From: Bos javanicus
Lineage: Eukaryota > Chordata > Mammalia > Artiodactyla > Bovidae
Reading direction: 5' to 3'
DNA length: 64,000 bases
NCBI RefSeq assembly: GCF_032452875.1
Contig: NW_026894319.1
Location: forward strand, 1-64,000
Made by a program: the position numbers and the translations under genes. Every line of letters starts with the position of its first letter. The stretch's first letter is position 1. Under the pieces are notes generated by a model, which worked only from the letters and a program-made list of their open reading frames with translations, ran no database searches and was not told the origin of the DNA. This document shows, piece by piece, positions 12,630 through 26,604 of the stretch.

Positions 12630-14026
12630 ATGAGGCCGGTCTCACGAAGACATTCCAGACGTGGCCTCGTGGGTGGTTCCACATTCCGTAGGACCCCGAT
12701 TTCCCGGTCCCCTCTTGATAAGAACCCGATGCCCGGACACCTCTCCGAACTCCACCCTGTGAATGAAGTCAACACGAAGGGGCAGTTTTTCCGTGCATCG
12801 TTCGGAAAAACCCCAGGTTCCAAATACAGCTCGACAAGCGGCCTCTCTCCCCGGGGACATCTCGAGAGGCAAGCGGAGTTCCATGCCTCAACCCAAGACG
12901 AGGCCTGACTCTCCTGTCCCCAGTCTGCAGGGACCCTGCGATCGGAGTCTGAAATCAGAGGTACCCTGCGGTTCCTGCCTCAACTGGAGATGAGGCCCTC
13001 TTCCAATGCACCAAACCCAGTGGAGTCCCGAGAGGCCCCTCCCACCTCCAGTTTCCCTGGCTTCTCAGAGCCACCATGAGAAGCCCCCTGAGGTCACCTG
13101 CACAAGTCGAGGGAACCCAGGGTTTCCTGCCTCAACCCGGGAAAGACCTCGAGAGACCTTCTTCAACACGTCTCGAGGCCAGATTCCCCTACCATGGCTC
13201 GGGAGCAATGACGCGCTCCCCTCGCCACTCGCATGGAGACCCGACTTCCCTGGCGCCCCACGAGAGGCTCACTGACCTCGCCGTCGTACCTCGTGAGAAA
13301 CCGCACACTGGGGCCGCCGCTCGAGAACAACCCCGAGATTCCCCCGTCATCGAGAGATGAGGGCCTTCGTCTCCTGCATGGCCTAGAGACCAATCTCGCG
13401 ACCTCTCTCCAAACGCCTCAGGAGGCTTGACTCCCTTGAGTCCACCCAGTGAGCTCCAAGAGATACCCGTCGCGATTCGAGAGCAGAGCGGGGTTCTTTG
13501 CTTCCACTCGAGATGAATGCCTGTCTCCCCGGGTGCGTCTGGAATGCAACCCCGAGATCCCTGTCGCCCCTGGAGAGGAACATTGGCTTCTGGACACAAG
13601 CCTAGATGAGGTCTATTGGCCCTGCAGTCACTCGAGAGCAATCCCCAGCTTTCCTTCGCAACTCGAATGGAAGATTGGACTTGCCTGGGCCAACACAAGA
13701 GGCAGCCTGAATTCCCCGTCGTAACTCGAGAATCCCGCCGTAACTCGAGAAAAACCACGTGGCTCCCCCGTCATCGCAAGATGAAGCCCTTTCCCGCTAC
13801 AGCGCCTCAGGAGAAGTCCCACGTTAGGAATTGGAGGTCGAAAGGGCACTTGGCACCCTTGATGCGACCCACAAAGTTCCCCGAAATCCCGGTCTCCCTC
13901 GAGAGGAACACTGAGGTTTTCCGGCACCCCTCCTCTGAGCCCTTTCTCCCCTCCTGATCTGGACAGGAGGGTCGACTCCCCTGCTTTGTCTGGAAGGGGT
14001 TCCCGACCTTCCGGTCGCACCTCAGG
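12630..14026 (+). repeat. Satellite I unit 10 (1397 bp, core type)
   Basis: Core states with 4C terminal run; last of ten successive units with G at the G/A site. Confidence 0.92.
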
Positions 14027-15424
14027 ATGAGGCCGGTCTCACGAAGACATTCCAGACGTGGCCTCGTGGGTGGTTCCACATTCCGTAGGACCCCGATTTC
14101 CCGGTCCCCTCTTGATAAGAACCCGATGCCCGGACACCTCTCCGAACTCCACCCTGTGAATGAAGTCAACACGAAGGGGCAGTTTTTCCGTGCATCGTTC
14201 GGAAAAACCCCAGGTTCCAAATACAGCTCGACAAGCGGCCTCTCTCCCCGGGGACATCTCGAGAGGCAAGCGGAGTTCCATGCCTCAACCCAAGACGAGG
14301 CCTGACTCTCCTGTCCCCAGTCTGCAGGGACCCTGCGATCGGAGTCTGAAATCAGAGGTACCCTGCGGTTCCTGCCTCAACTGGAGATGAGGCCCTCTTC
14401 CAATGCACCAAACCCAGTGGAGTCCCGAGAGGCCCCTCCCACCTCCAGTTTCCCTGGCTTCTCAGAGCCACCATGAGAAGCCCCCTGAGGTCACCTGCAC
14501 AAGTCGAGGGAACCCAGGGTTTCCTGCCTCAACCCGAGAAAGACCTCGAGAGACCTTCTTCAACACGTCTCGAGGCCAGATTCCCCTACCATGGCTCGGG
14601 AGCAATGACGCGCTCCCCTCGCCACTCGCATGGAGACCCGACTTCCCTGGCGCCCCACGAGAGGCTCACTGACCTCGCCGTCGTACCTCGTGAGAAACCG
14701 CACACTGGGGCCGCCGCTCGAGAACAACCCCGAGATTCCCCCGTCATCGAGAGATGAGGGCCTTCGTCTCCTGCATGGCCTAGAGACCAATCTCGCGACC
14801 TCTCTCCAAACGCCTCAGGAGGCTTGACTCCCTTGAGTCCACCCAGTGAGCTCCAAGAGATACCCGTCGCGATTCGAGAGCAGAGCGGGGTTCTTTGCTT
14901 CCACTCGAGATGAATGCCTGTCTCCCCGGGTGCGTCTGGAATGCAACCCCGAGATCCCTGTCGCCCCTGGAGAGGAACATTGGCTTCTGGACACAAGCCT
15001 AGATGAGGTCTATTGGCCCTGCAGTCACTCGAGAGCAATCCCCAGCTTTCCTTCGCAACTCGAATGGAAGATTGGACTTGCCTGGGCCAACACAAGAGGC
15101 AGCCTGAATTCCCCGTCGTAACTCGAGAATCCCGCCGTAACTCGAGAAAAACCACGTGGCTCCCCCGTCATCGCAAGATGAAGCCCTTTCCCGCTACAGC
15201 GCCTCAGGAGAAGTCCCACGTTAGGAATTGGAGGTCGAAAGGGCACTTGGCACCCTTGATGCGACCCACAAAGTTCCCCGAAATCCCGGTCTCCCTCGAG
15301 AGGAACACTGAGGTTTTCCGGCACCCCCTCCTCTGAGCCCTTTCTCCCCTCCTGATCTGGACAGGAGGGTCGACTCCCCTGCTTTGTCTGGAAGGGGTTC
15401 CCGACCTTCCGGTCGCACCTCAGG
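14027..15424 (+). repeat. Satellite I unit 11 (1398 bp, A-type)
   Basis: First unit with A at the G/A site (CCCGAGAAAG), the state typical of units 18 onward. 5C terminal run. Confidence 0.92.
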
Positions 15425-16822
15425 ATGAGGCCGGTCTCACGAAGACATTCCAGACGTGGCCTCGTGGGTGGTTCCACATTCCGTAGGACCCCGATTTCCC
15501 GGTCCCCTCTTGATAAGAACCCGATGCCCGGACACCTCTCCGAACTCCACCCTGTGAATGAAGTCAACACGAAGGGGCAGTTTTTCCGTGCATCGTTCGG
15601 AAAAACCCCAGGTTCCAAATACAGCTCGACAAGCGGCCTCTCTCCCCGGGGACATCTCGAGAGGCAAGCGGAGTTCCATGCCTCAACCCAAGACGAGGCC
15701 TGACTCTCCTGTCCCCAGTCTGCAGGGACCCTGCGATCGGAGTCTGAAATCAGAGGTACCCTGCGGTTCCTGCCTCAACTGGAGATGAGGCCCTCTTCCA
15801 ATGCACCAAACCCAGTGGAGTCCCGAGAGGCCCCTCCCACCTCCAGTTTCCCTGGCTTCTCAGAGCCACCATGAGAAGCCCCCTGAGGTCACCTGCACAA
15901 GTCGAGGGAACCCAGGGTTTCCTGCCTCAACCCGAGAAAGACCTCGAGAGACCTTCTTCAACACGTCTCGAGGCCAGATTCCCCTACCATGGCTCGGGAG
16001 CAATGACGCGCTCCCCTCGCCACTCGCATGGAGACCCGACTTCCCTGGCGCCCCACGAGAGGCTCACTGACCTCGCCGTCGTACCTCGTGAGAAACCGCA
16101 CACTGGGGCCGCCGCTCGAGAACAACCCCGAGATTCCCCCGTCATCGAGAGATGAGGGCCTTCGTCTCCTGCATGGCCTAGAGACCAATCTCGCGACCTC
16201 TCTCCAAACGCCTCAGGAGGCTTGACTCCCTTGAGTCCACCCAGTGAGCTCCAAGAGATACCCGTCGCGATTCGAGAGCAGAGCGGGGTTCTTTGCTTCC
16301 ACTCGAGATGAATGCCTGTCTCCCCGGGTGCGTCTGGAATGCAACCCCGAGATCCCTGTCGCCCCTGGAGAGGAACATTGGCTTCTGGACACAAGCCTAG
16401 ATGAGGTCTATTGGCCCTGCAGTCACTCGAGAGCAATCCCCAGCTTTCCTTCGCAACTCGAATGGAAGATTGGACTTGCCTGGGCCAACACAAGAGGCAG
16501 CCTGAATTCCCCGTCGTAACTCGAGAATCCCGCCGTAACTCGAGAAAAACCACGTGGCTCCCCCGTCATCGCAAGATGAAGCCCTTTCCCGCTACAGCGC
16601 CTCAGGAGAAGTCCCACGTTAGGAATTGGAGGTCGAAAGGGCACTTGGCACCCTTGATGCGACCCACAAAGTTCCCCGAAATCCCGGTCTCCCTCGAGAG
16701 GAACACTGAGGTTTTCCGGCACCCCCTCCTCTGAGCCCTTTCTCCCCTCCTGATCTGGACAGGAGGGTCGACTCCCCTGCTTTGTCTGGAAGGGGTTCCC
16801 GACCTTCCGGTCGCACCTCAGG
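15425..16822 (+). repeat. Satellite I unit 12 (1398 bp, A-type)
   Basis: Repeats the unit 11 states exactly (A at the G/A site, 5C), suggesting a one-unit duplication. Confidence 0.92.
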
Positions 16823-18219
16823 ATGAGGCCGGTCTCACGAAGACATTCCAGACGTGGCCTCGTGGGTGGTTCCACATTCCGTAGGACCCCGATTTCCCGG
16901 TCCCCTCTTGATAAGAACCCGATGCCCGGACACCTCTCCGAACTCCACCCTGTGAATGAAGTCAACACGAAGGGGCAGTTTTTCCGTGCATCGTTCGGAA
17001 AAACCCCAGGTTCCAAATACAGCTCGACAAGCGGCCTCTCTCCCCGGGGACATCTCGAGAGGCAAGCGGAGTTCCATGCCTCAACCCAAGACGAGGCCTG
17101 ACTCTCCTGTCCCCAGTCTGCAGGGACCCTGCGATCGGAGTCTGAAATCAGAGGTACCCTGCGGTTCCTGCCTCAACTGGAGATGAGGCCCTCTTCCAAT
17201 GCACCAAACCCAGTGGAGTCCCGAGAGGCCCCTCCCACCTCCAGTTTCCCTGGCTTCTCAGAGCCACCATGAGAAGCCCCCTGAGGTCACCTGCACAAGT
17301 CGAGGGAACCCAGGGTTTCCTGCCTCAACCCGGAAAGACCTCGAGAGACCTTCTTCAACACGTCTCGAGGCCAGATTCCCCTACCATGGCTCGGGAGCAA
17401 TGACGCGCTCCCCTCGCCACTCGCATGGAGACCCGACTTCCCTGGCGCCCCACGAGAGGCTCACTGACCTCGCCGTCGTACCTCGTGAGAAACCGCACAC
17501 TGGGGCCGCCGCTCGAGAACAACCCCGAGATTCCCCCGTCATCGAGAGATGAGGGCCTTCGTCTCCTGCATGGCCTAGAGACCAATCTCGCGACCTCTCT
17601 CCAAACGCCTCAGGAGGCTTGACTCCCTTGAGTCCACCCAGTGAGCTCCAAGAGATACCCGTCGCGATTCGAGAGCAGAGCGGGGTTCTTTGCTTCCACT
17701 CGAGATGAATGCCTGTCTCCCCGGGTGCGTCTGGAATGCAACCCCGAGATCCCTGTCGCCCCTGGAGAGGAACATTGGCTTCTGGACACAAGCCTAGATG
17801 AGGTCTATTGGCCCTGCAGTCACTCGAGAGCAATCCCCAGCTTTCCTTCGCAACTCGAATGGAAGATTGGACTTGCCTGGGCCAACACAAGAGGCAGCCT
17901 GAATTCCCCGTCGTAACTCGAGAATCCCGCCGTAACTCGAGAAAAACCACGTGGCTCCCCCGTCATCGCAAGATGAAGCCCTTTCCCGCTACAGCGCCTC
18001 AGGAGAAGTCCCACGTTAGGAATTGGAGGTCGAAAGGGCACTTGGCACCCTTGATGCGACCCACAAAGTTCCCCGAAATCCCGGTCTCCCTCGAGAGGAA
18101 CACTGAGGTTTTCCGGCACCCCCTCCTCTGAGCCCTTTCTCCCCTCCTGATCTGGACAGGAGGGTCGACTCCCCTGCTTTGTCTGGAAGGGGTTCCCGAC
18201 CTTCCGGTCGCACCTCAGG
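16823..18219 (+). repeat. Satellite I unit 13 (1397 bp, private 1-bp deletion)
   Basis: The G/A site is deleted (CCCGGAAAG at about 17328-17336), seen in no other unit. Its 5C terminal run otherwise links it with units 11-12. The deletion fuses two open frames, an example of how frames here follow indels. Confidence 0.92.
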
Positions 18220-19616
18220 ATGAGGCCGGTCTCACGAAGACATTCCAGACGTGGCCTCGTGGGTGGTTCCACATTCCGTAGGACCCCGATTTCCCGGTCC
18301 CCTCTTGATAAGAACCCGATGCCCGGACACCTCTCCGAACTCCACCCTGTGAATGAAGTCAACACGAAGGGGCAGTTTTTCCGTGCATCGTTCGGAAAAA
18401 CCCCAGGTTCCAAATACAGCTCGACAAGCGGCCTCTCTCCCCGGGGACATCTCGAGAGGCAAGCGGAGTTCCATGCCTCAACCCAAGACGAGGCCTGACT
18501 CTCCTGTCCCCAGTCTGCAGGGACCCTGCGATCGGAGTCTGAAATCAGAGGTACCCTGCGGTTCCTGCCTCAACTGGAGATGAGGCCCTCTTCCAATGCA
18601 CCAAACCCAGTGGAGTCCCGAGAGGCCCCTCCCACCTCCAGTTTCCCTGGCTTCTCAGAGCCACCATGAGAAGCCCCCTGAGGTCACCTGCACAAGTCGA
18701 GGGAACCCAGGGTTTCCTGCCTCAACCCGGGAAAGACCTCGAGAGACCTTCTTCAACACGTCTCGAGGCCAGATTCCCCTACCATGGCTCGGGAGCAATG
18801 ACGCGCTCCCCTCGCCACTCGCATGGAGACCCGACTTCCCTGGCGCCCCACGAGAGGCTCACTGACCTCGCCGTCGTACCTCGTGAGAAACCGCACACTG
18901 GGGCCGCCGCTCGAGAACAACCCCGAGATTCCCCCGTCATCGAGAGATGAGGGCCTTCGTCTCCTGCATGGCCTAGAGACCAATCTCGCGACCTCTCTCC
19001 AAACGCCTCAGGAGGCTTGACTCCCTTGAGTCCACCCAGTGAGCTCCAAGAGATACCCGTCGCGATTCGAGAGCAGAGCGGGGTTCTTTGCTTCCACTCG
19101 AGATGAATGCCTGTCTCCCCGGGTGCGTCTGGAATGCAACCCCGAGATCCCTGTCGCCCCTGGAGAGGAACATTGGCTTCTGGACACAAGCCTAGATGAG
19201 GTCTATTGGCCCTGCAGTCACTCGAGAGCAATCCCCAGCTTTCCTTCGCAACTCGAATGGAAGATTGGACTTGCCTGGGCCAACACAAGAGGCAGCCTGA
19301 ATTCCCCGTCGTAACTCGAGAATCCCGCCGTAACTCGAGAAAAACCACGTGGCTCCCCCGTCATCGCAAGATGAAGCCCTTTCCCGCTACAGCGCCTCAG
19401 GAGAAGTCCCACGTTAGGAATTGGAGGTCGAAAGGGCACTTGGCACCCTTGATGCGACCCACAAAGTTCCCCGAAATCCCGGTCTCCCTCGAGAGGAACA
19501 CTGAGGTTTTCCGGCACCCCTCCTCTGAGCCCTTTCTCCCCTCCTGATCTGGACAGGAGGGTCGACTCCCCTGCTTTGTCTGGAAGGGGTTCCCGACCTT
19601 CCGGTCGCACCTCAGG
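18220..19616 (+). repeat. Satellite I unit 14 (1397 bp, core type)
   Basis: Returns to G at the G/A site; 4C terminal run. Confidence 0.92.
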
Positions 19617-21014
19617 ATGAGGCCGGTCTCACGAAGACATTCCAGACGTGGCCTCGTGGGTGGTTCCACATTCCGTAGGACCCCGATTTCCCGGTCCCCT
19701 CTTGATAAGAACCCGATGCCCGGACACCTCTCCGAACTCCACCCTGTGAATGAAGTCAACACGAAGGGGCAGTTTTTCCGTGCATCGTTCGGAAAAACCC
19801 CAGGTTCCAAATACAGCTCGACAAGCGGCCTCTCTCCCCGGGGACATCTCGAGAGGCAAGCGGAGTTCCATGCCTCAACCCAAGACGAGGCCTGACTCTC
19901 CTGTCCCCAGTCTGCAGGGACCCTGCGATCGGAGTCTGAAATCAGAGGTACCCTGCGGTTCCTGCCTCAACTGGAGATGAGGCCCTCTTCCAATGCACCA
20001 AACCCAGTGGAGTCCCGAGAGGCCCCTCCCACCTCCAGTTTCCCTGGCTTCTCAGAGCCACCATGAGAAGCCCCCTGAGGTCACCTGCACAAGTCGAGGG
20101 AACCCAGGGTTTCCTGCCTCAACCCGGGAAAGACCTCGAGAGACCTTCTTCAACACGTCTCGAGGCCAGATTCCCCTACCATGGCTCGGGAGCAATGACG
20201 CGCTCCCCTCGCCACTCGCATGGAGACCCGACTTCCCTGGCGCCCCACGAGAGGCTCACTGACCTCGCCGTCGTACCTCGTGAGAAACCGCACACTGGGG
20301 CCGCCGCTCGAGAACAACCCCGAGATTCCCCCGTCATCGAGAGATGAGGGCCTTCGTCTCCTGCATGGCCTAGAGACCAATCTCGCGACCTCTCTCCAAA
20401 CGCCTCAGGAGGCTTGACTCCCTTGAGTCCACCCAGTGAGCTCCAAGAGATACCCGTCGCGATTCGAGAGCAGAGCGGGGTTCTTTGCTTCCACTCGAGA
20501 TGAATGCCTGTCTCCCCGGGTGCGTCTGGAATGCAACCCCGAGATCCCTGTCGCCCCTGGAGAGGAACATTGGCTTCTGGACACAAGCCTAGATGAGGTC
20601 TATTGGCCCTGCAGTCACTCGAGAGCAATCCCCAGCTTTCCTTCGCAACTCGAATGGAAGATTGGACTTGCCTGGGCCAACACAAGAGGCAGCCTGAATT
20701 CCCCGTCGTAACTCGAGAATCCCGCCGTAACTCGAGAAAAACCACGTGGCTCCCCCGTCATCGCAAGATGAAGCCCTTTCCCGCTACAGCGCCTCAGGAG
20801 AAGTCCCACGTTAGGAATTGGAGGTCGAAAGGGCACTTGGCACCCTTGATGCGACCCACAAAGTTCCCCGAAATCCCGGTCTCCCTCGAGAGGAACACTG
20901 AGGTTTTCCGGCACCCCCTCCTCTGAGCCCTTTCTCCCCTCCTGATCTGGACAGGAGGGTCGACTCCCCTGCTTTGTCTGGAAGGGGTTCCCGACCTTCC
21001 GGTCGCACCTCAGG
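19617..21014 (+). repeat. Satellite I unit 15 (1398 bp, core type)
   Basis: G at the G/A site; 5C terminal run. Confidence 0.92.
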
Positions 21015-22411
21015 ATGAGGCCGGTCTCACGAAGACATTCCAGACGTGGCCTCGTGGGTGGTTCCACATTCCGTAGGACCCCGATTTCCCGGTCCCCTCT
21101 TGATAAGAACCCGATGCCCGGACACCTCTCCGAACTCCACCCTGTGAATGAAGTCAACACGAAGGGGCAGTTTTTCCGTGCATCGTTCGGAAAAACCCCA
21201 GGTTCCAAATACAGCTCGACAAGCGGCCTCTCTCCCCGGGGACATCTCGAGAGGCAAGCGGAGTTCCATGCCTCAACCCAAGACGAGGCCTGACTCTCCT
21301 GTCCCCAGTCTGCAGGGACCCTGCGATCGGAGTCTGAAATCAGAGGTACCCTGCGGTTCCTGCCTCAACTGGAGATGAGGCCCTCTTCCAATGCACCAAA
21401 CCCAGTGGAGTCCCGAGAGGCCCCTCCCACCTCCAGTTTCCCTGGCTTCTCAGAGCCACCATGAGAAGCCCCCTGAGGTCACCTGCACAAGTCGAGGGAA
21501 CCCAGGGTTTCCTGCCTCAACCCGGGAAAGACCTCGAGAGACCTTCTTCAACACGTCTCGAGGCCAGATTCCCCTACCATGGCTCGGGAGCAATGACGCG
21601 CTCCCCTCGCCACTCGCATGGAGACCCGACTTCCCTGGCGCCCCACGAGAGGCTCACTGACCTCGCCGTCGTACCTCGTGAGAAACCGCACACTGGGGCC
21701 GCCGCTCGAGAACAACCCCGAGATTCCCCCGTCATCGAGAGATGAGGGCCTTCGTCTCCTGCATGGCCTAGAGACCAATCTCGCGACCTCTCTCCAAACG
21801 CCTCAGGAGGCTTGACTCCCTTGAGTCCACCCAGTGAGCTCCAAGAGATACCCGTCGCGATTCGAGAGCAGAGCGGGGTTCTTTGCTTCCACTCGAGATG
21901 AATGCCTGTCTCCCCGGGTGCGTCTGGAATGCAACCCCGAGATCCCTGTCGCCCCTGGAGAGGAACATTGGCTTCTGGACACAAGCCTAGATGAGGTCTA
22001 TTGGCCCTGCAGTCACTCGAGAGCAATCCCCAGCTTTCCTTCGCAACTCGAATGGAAGATTGGACTTGCCTGGGCCAACACAAGAGGCAGCCTGAATTCC
22101 CCGTCGTAACTCGAGAATCCCGCCGTAACTCGAGAAAAACCACGTGGCTCCCCCGTCATCGCAAGATGAAGCCCTTTCCCGCTACAGCGCCTCAGGAGAA
22201 GTCCCACGTTAGGAATTGGAGGTCGAAAGGGCACTTGGCACCCTTGATGCGACCCACAAAGTTCCCCGAAATCCCGGTCTCCCTCGAGAGGAACACTGAG
22301 GTTTTCCGGCACCCCTCCTCTGAGCCCTTTCTCCCCTCCTGATCTGGACAGGAGGGTCGACTCCCCTGCTTTGTCTGGAAGGGGTTCCCGACCTTCCGGT
22401 CGCACCTCAGG
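21015..22411 (+). repeat. Satellite I unit 16 (1397 bp, core type)
   Basis: G at the G/A site; 4C terminal run; last of the uninterrupted C-type units at the C/T site. Confidence 0.92.
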
Positions 22412-23809
22412 ATGAGGCCGGTCTCACGAAGACATTCCAGACGTGGCCTCGTGGGTGGTTCCACATTCCGTAGGACCCCGATTTCCCGGTCCCCTCTTGA
22501 TAAGAACCCGATGCCCGGACACCTCTCCGAACTCCACCCTGTGAATGAAGTCAACACGAAGGGGCAGTTTTTCCGTGCATCGTTCGGAAAAACCCCAGGT
22601 TCCAAATACAGCTCGACAAGTGGCCTCTCTCCCCGGGGACATCTCGAGAGGCAAGCGGAGTTCCATGCCTCAACCCAAGACGAGGCCTGACTCTCCTGTC
22701 CCCAGTCTGCAGGGACCCTGCGATCGGAGTCTGAAATCAGAGGTACCCTGCGGTTCCTGCCTCAACTGGAGATGAGGCCCTCTTCCAATGCACCAAACCC
22801 AGTGGAGTCCCGAGAGGCCCCTCCCACCTCCAGTTTCCCTGGCTTCTCAGAGCCACCATGAGAAGCCCCCTGAGGTCACCTGCACAAGTCGAGGGAACCC
22901 AGGGTTTCCTGCCTCAACCCGGGAAAGACCTCGAGAGACCTTCTTCAACACGTCTCGAGGCCAGATTCCCCTACCATGGCTCGGGAGCAATGACGCGCTC
23001 CCCTCGCCACTCGCATGGAGACCCGACTTCCCTGGCGCCCCACGAGAGGCTCACTGACCTCGCCGTCGTACCTCGTGAGAAACCGCACACTGGGGCCGCC
23101 GCTCGAGAACAACCCCGAGATTCCCCCGTCATCGAGAGATGAGGGCCTTCGTCTCCTGCATGGCCTAGAGACCAATCTCGCGACCTCTCTCCAAACGCCT
23201 CAGGAGGCTTGACTCCCTTGAGTCCACCCAGTGAGCTCCAAGAGATACCCGTCGCGATTCGAGAGCAGAGCGGGGTTCTTTGCTTCCACTCGAGATGAAT
23301 GCCTGTCTCCCCGGGTGCGTCTGGAATGCAACCCCGAGATCCCTGTCGCCCCTGGAGAGGAACATTGGCTTCTGGACACAAGCCTAGATGAGGTCTATTG
23401 GCCCTGCAGTCACTCGAGAGCAATCCCCAGCTTTCCTTCGCAACTCGAATGGAAGATTGGACTTGCCTGGGCCAACACAAGAGGCAGCCTGAATTCCCCG
23501 TCGTAACTCGAGAATCCCGCCGTAACTCGAGAAAAACCACGTGGCTCCCCCGTCATCGCAAGATGAAGCCCTTTCCCGCTACAGCGCCTCAGGAGAAGTC
23601 CCACGTTAGGAATTGGAGGTCGAAAGGGCACTTGGCACCCTTGATGCGACCCACAAAGTTCCCCGAAATCCCGGTCTCCCTCGAGAGGAACACTGAGGTT
23701 TTCCGGCACCCCCTCCTCTGAGCCCTTTCTCCCCTCCTGATCTGGACAGGAGGGTCGACTCCCCTGCTTTGTCTGGAAGGGGTTCCCGACCTTCCGGTCG
23801 CACCTCAGG
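22412..23809 (+). repeat. Satellite I unit 17 (1398 bp, transitional)
   Basis: First unit with T at the C/T site (22621) but still G at the G/A site; 5C terminal run. Confidence 0.92.
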
Positions 23810-25207
23810 ATGAGGCCGGTCTCACGAAGACATTCCAGACGTGGCCTCGTGGGTGGTTCCACATTCCGTAGGACCCCGATTTCCCGGTCCCCTCTTGATA
23901 AGAACCCGATGCCCGGACACCTCTCCGAACTCCACCCTGTGAATGAAGTCAACACGAAGGGGCAGTTTTTCCGTGCATCGTTCGGAAAAAACCCCAGGTT
24001 CCAAATACAGCTCGACAAGCGGCCTCTCTCCCCGGGGACATCTCGAGAGGCAAGCGGAGTTCCATGCCTCAACCCAAGACGAGGCCTGACTCTCCTGTCC
24101 CCAGTCTGCAGGGACCCTGCGATCGGAGTCTGAAATCAGAGGTACCCTGCGGTTCCTGCCTCAACTGGAGATGAGGCCCTCTTCCAATGCACCAAACCCA
24201 GTGGAGTCCCGAGAGGCCCCTCCCACCTCCAGTTTCCCTGGCTTCTCAGAGCCACCATGAGAAGCCCCCTGAGGTCACCTGCACAAGTCGAGGGAACCCA
24301 GGGTTTCCTGCCTCAACCCGAGAAAGACCTCGAGAGACCTTCTTCAACACGTCTCGAGGCCAGATTCCCCTACCATGGCTCGGGAGCAATGACGCGCTCC
24401 CCTCGCCACTCGCATGGAGACCCGACTTCCCTGGCGCCCCACGAGAGGCTCACTGACCTCGCCGTCGTACCTCGTGAGAAACCGCACACTGGGGCCGCCG
24501 CTCGAGAACAACCCCGAGATTCCCCCGTCATCGAGAGATGAGGGCCTTCGTCTCCTGCATGGCCTAGAGACCAATCTCGCGACCTCTCTCCAAACGCCTC
24601 AGGAGGCTTGACTCCCTTGAGTCCACCCAGTGAGCTCCAAGAGATACCCGTCGCGATTCGAGAGCAGAGCGGGGTTCTTTGCTTCCACTCGAGATGAATG
24701 CCTGTCTCCCCGGGTGCGTCTGGAATGCAACCCCGAGATCCCTGTCGCCCCTGGAGAGGAACATTGGCTTCTGGACACAAGCCTAGATGAGGTCTATTGG
24801 CCCTGCAGTCACTCGAGAGCAATCCCCAGCTTTCCTTCGCAACTCGAATGGAAGATTGGACTTGCCTGGGCCAACACAAGAGGCAGCCTGAATTCCCCGT
24901 CGTAACTCGAGAATCCCGCCGTAACTCGAGAAAAACCACGTGGCTCCCCCGTCATCGCAAGATGAAGCCCTTTCCCGCTACAGCGCCTCAGGAGAAGTCC
25001 CACGTTAGGAATTGGAGGTCGAAAGGGCACTTGGCACCCTTGATGCGACCCACAAAGTTCCCCGAAATCCCGGTCTCCCTCGAGAGGAACACTGAGGTTT
25101 TCCGGCACCCCTCCTCTGAGCCCTTTCTCCCCTCCTGATCTGGACAGGAGGGTCGACTCCCCTGCTTTGTCTGGAAGGGGTTCCCGACCTTCCGGTCGCA
25201 CCTCAGG
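23810..25207 (+). repeat. Satellite I unit 18 (1398 bp, six-A variant)
   Basis: C at the C/T site but A at the G/A site, the reverse combination to unit 17, so the two sites have recombined. The right arm of dyad 1 has six A (23986-23991). 4C terminal run. Confidence 0.92.
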
Positions 25208-26604
25208 ATGAGGCCGGTCTCACGAAGACATTCCAGACGTGGCCTCGTGGGTGGTTCCACATTCCGTAGGACCCCGATTTCCCGGTCCCCTCTTGATAAG
25301 AACCCGATGCCCGGACACCTCTCCGAACTCCACCCTGTGAATGAAGTCAACACGAAGGGGCAGTTTTTCCGTGCATCGTTCGGAAAAACCCCAGGTTCCA
25401 AATACAGCTCGACAAGTGGCCTCTCTCCCCGGGGACATCTCGAGAGGCAAGCGGAGTTCCATGCCTCAACCCAAGACGAGGCCTGACTCTCCTGTCCCCA
25501 GTCTGCAGGGACCCTGCGATCGGAGTCTGAAATCAGAGGTACCCTGCGGTTCCTGCCTCAACTGGAGATGAGGCCCTCTTCCAATGCACCAAACCCAGTG
25601 GAGTCCCGAGAGGCCCCTCCCACCTCCAGTTTCCCTGGCTTCTCAGAGCCACCATGAGAAGCCCCCTGAGGTCACCTGCACAAGTCGAGGGAACCCAGGG
25701 TTTCCTGCCTCAACCCGAGAAAGACCTCGAGAGACCTTCTTCAACACGTCTCGAGGCCAGATTCCCCTACCATGGCTCGGGAGCAATGACGCGCTCCCCT
25801 CGCCACTCGCATGGAGACCCGACTTCCCTGGCGCCCCACGAGAGGCTCACTGACCTCGCCGTCGTACCTCGTGAGAAACCGCACACTGGGGCCGCCGCTC
25901 GAGAACAACCCCGAGATTCCCCCGTCATCGAGAGATGAGGGCCTTCGTCTCCTGCATGGCCTAGAGACCAATCTCGCGACCTCTCTCCAAACGCCTCAGG
26001 AGGCTTGACTCCCTTGAGTCCACCCAGTGAGCTCCAAGAGATACCCGTCGCGATTCGAGAGCAGAGCGGGGTTCTTTGCTTCCACTCGAGATGAATGCCT
26101 GTCTCCCCGGGTGCGTCTGGAATGCAACCCCGAGATCCCTGTCGCCCCTGGAGAGGAACATTGGCTTCTGGACACAAGCCTAGATGAGGTCTATTGGCCC
26201 TGCAGTCACTCGAGAGCAATCCCCAGCTTTCCTTCGCAACTCGAATGGAAGATTGGACTTGCCTGGGCCAACACAAGAGGCAGCCTGAATTCCCCGTCGT
26301 AACTCGAGAATCCCGCCGTAACTCGAGAAAAACCACGTGGCTCCCCCGTCATCGCAAGATGAAGCCCTTTCCCGCTACAGCGCCTCAGGAGAAGTCCCAC
26401 GTTAGGAATTGGAGGTCGAAAGGGCACTTGGCACCCTTGATGCGACCCACAAAGTTCCCCGAAATCCCGGTCTCCCTCGAGAGGAACACTGAGGTTTTCC
26501 GGCACCCCTCCTCTGAGCCCTTTCTCCCCTCCTGATCTGGACAGGAGGGTCGACTCCCCTGCTTTGTCTGGAAGGGGTTCCCGACCTTCCGGTCGCACCT
26601 CAGG
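25208..26604 (+). repeat. Satellite I unit 19 (1397 bp, T/A type)
   Basis: T at the C/T site and A at the G/A site, canonical dyad 1, 4C terminal run. Confidence 0.92.

Noticed and set aside
1450..22411. Assembly artefact caused by duplicated contig copies
   Set aside because: Irregular C-run states, the G/A island and the single-unit deletion do not repeat as blocks, so simple contig duplication is unlikely, but read coverage would be needed to exclude copy-number error.
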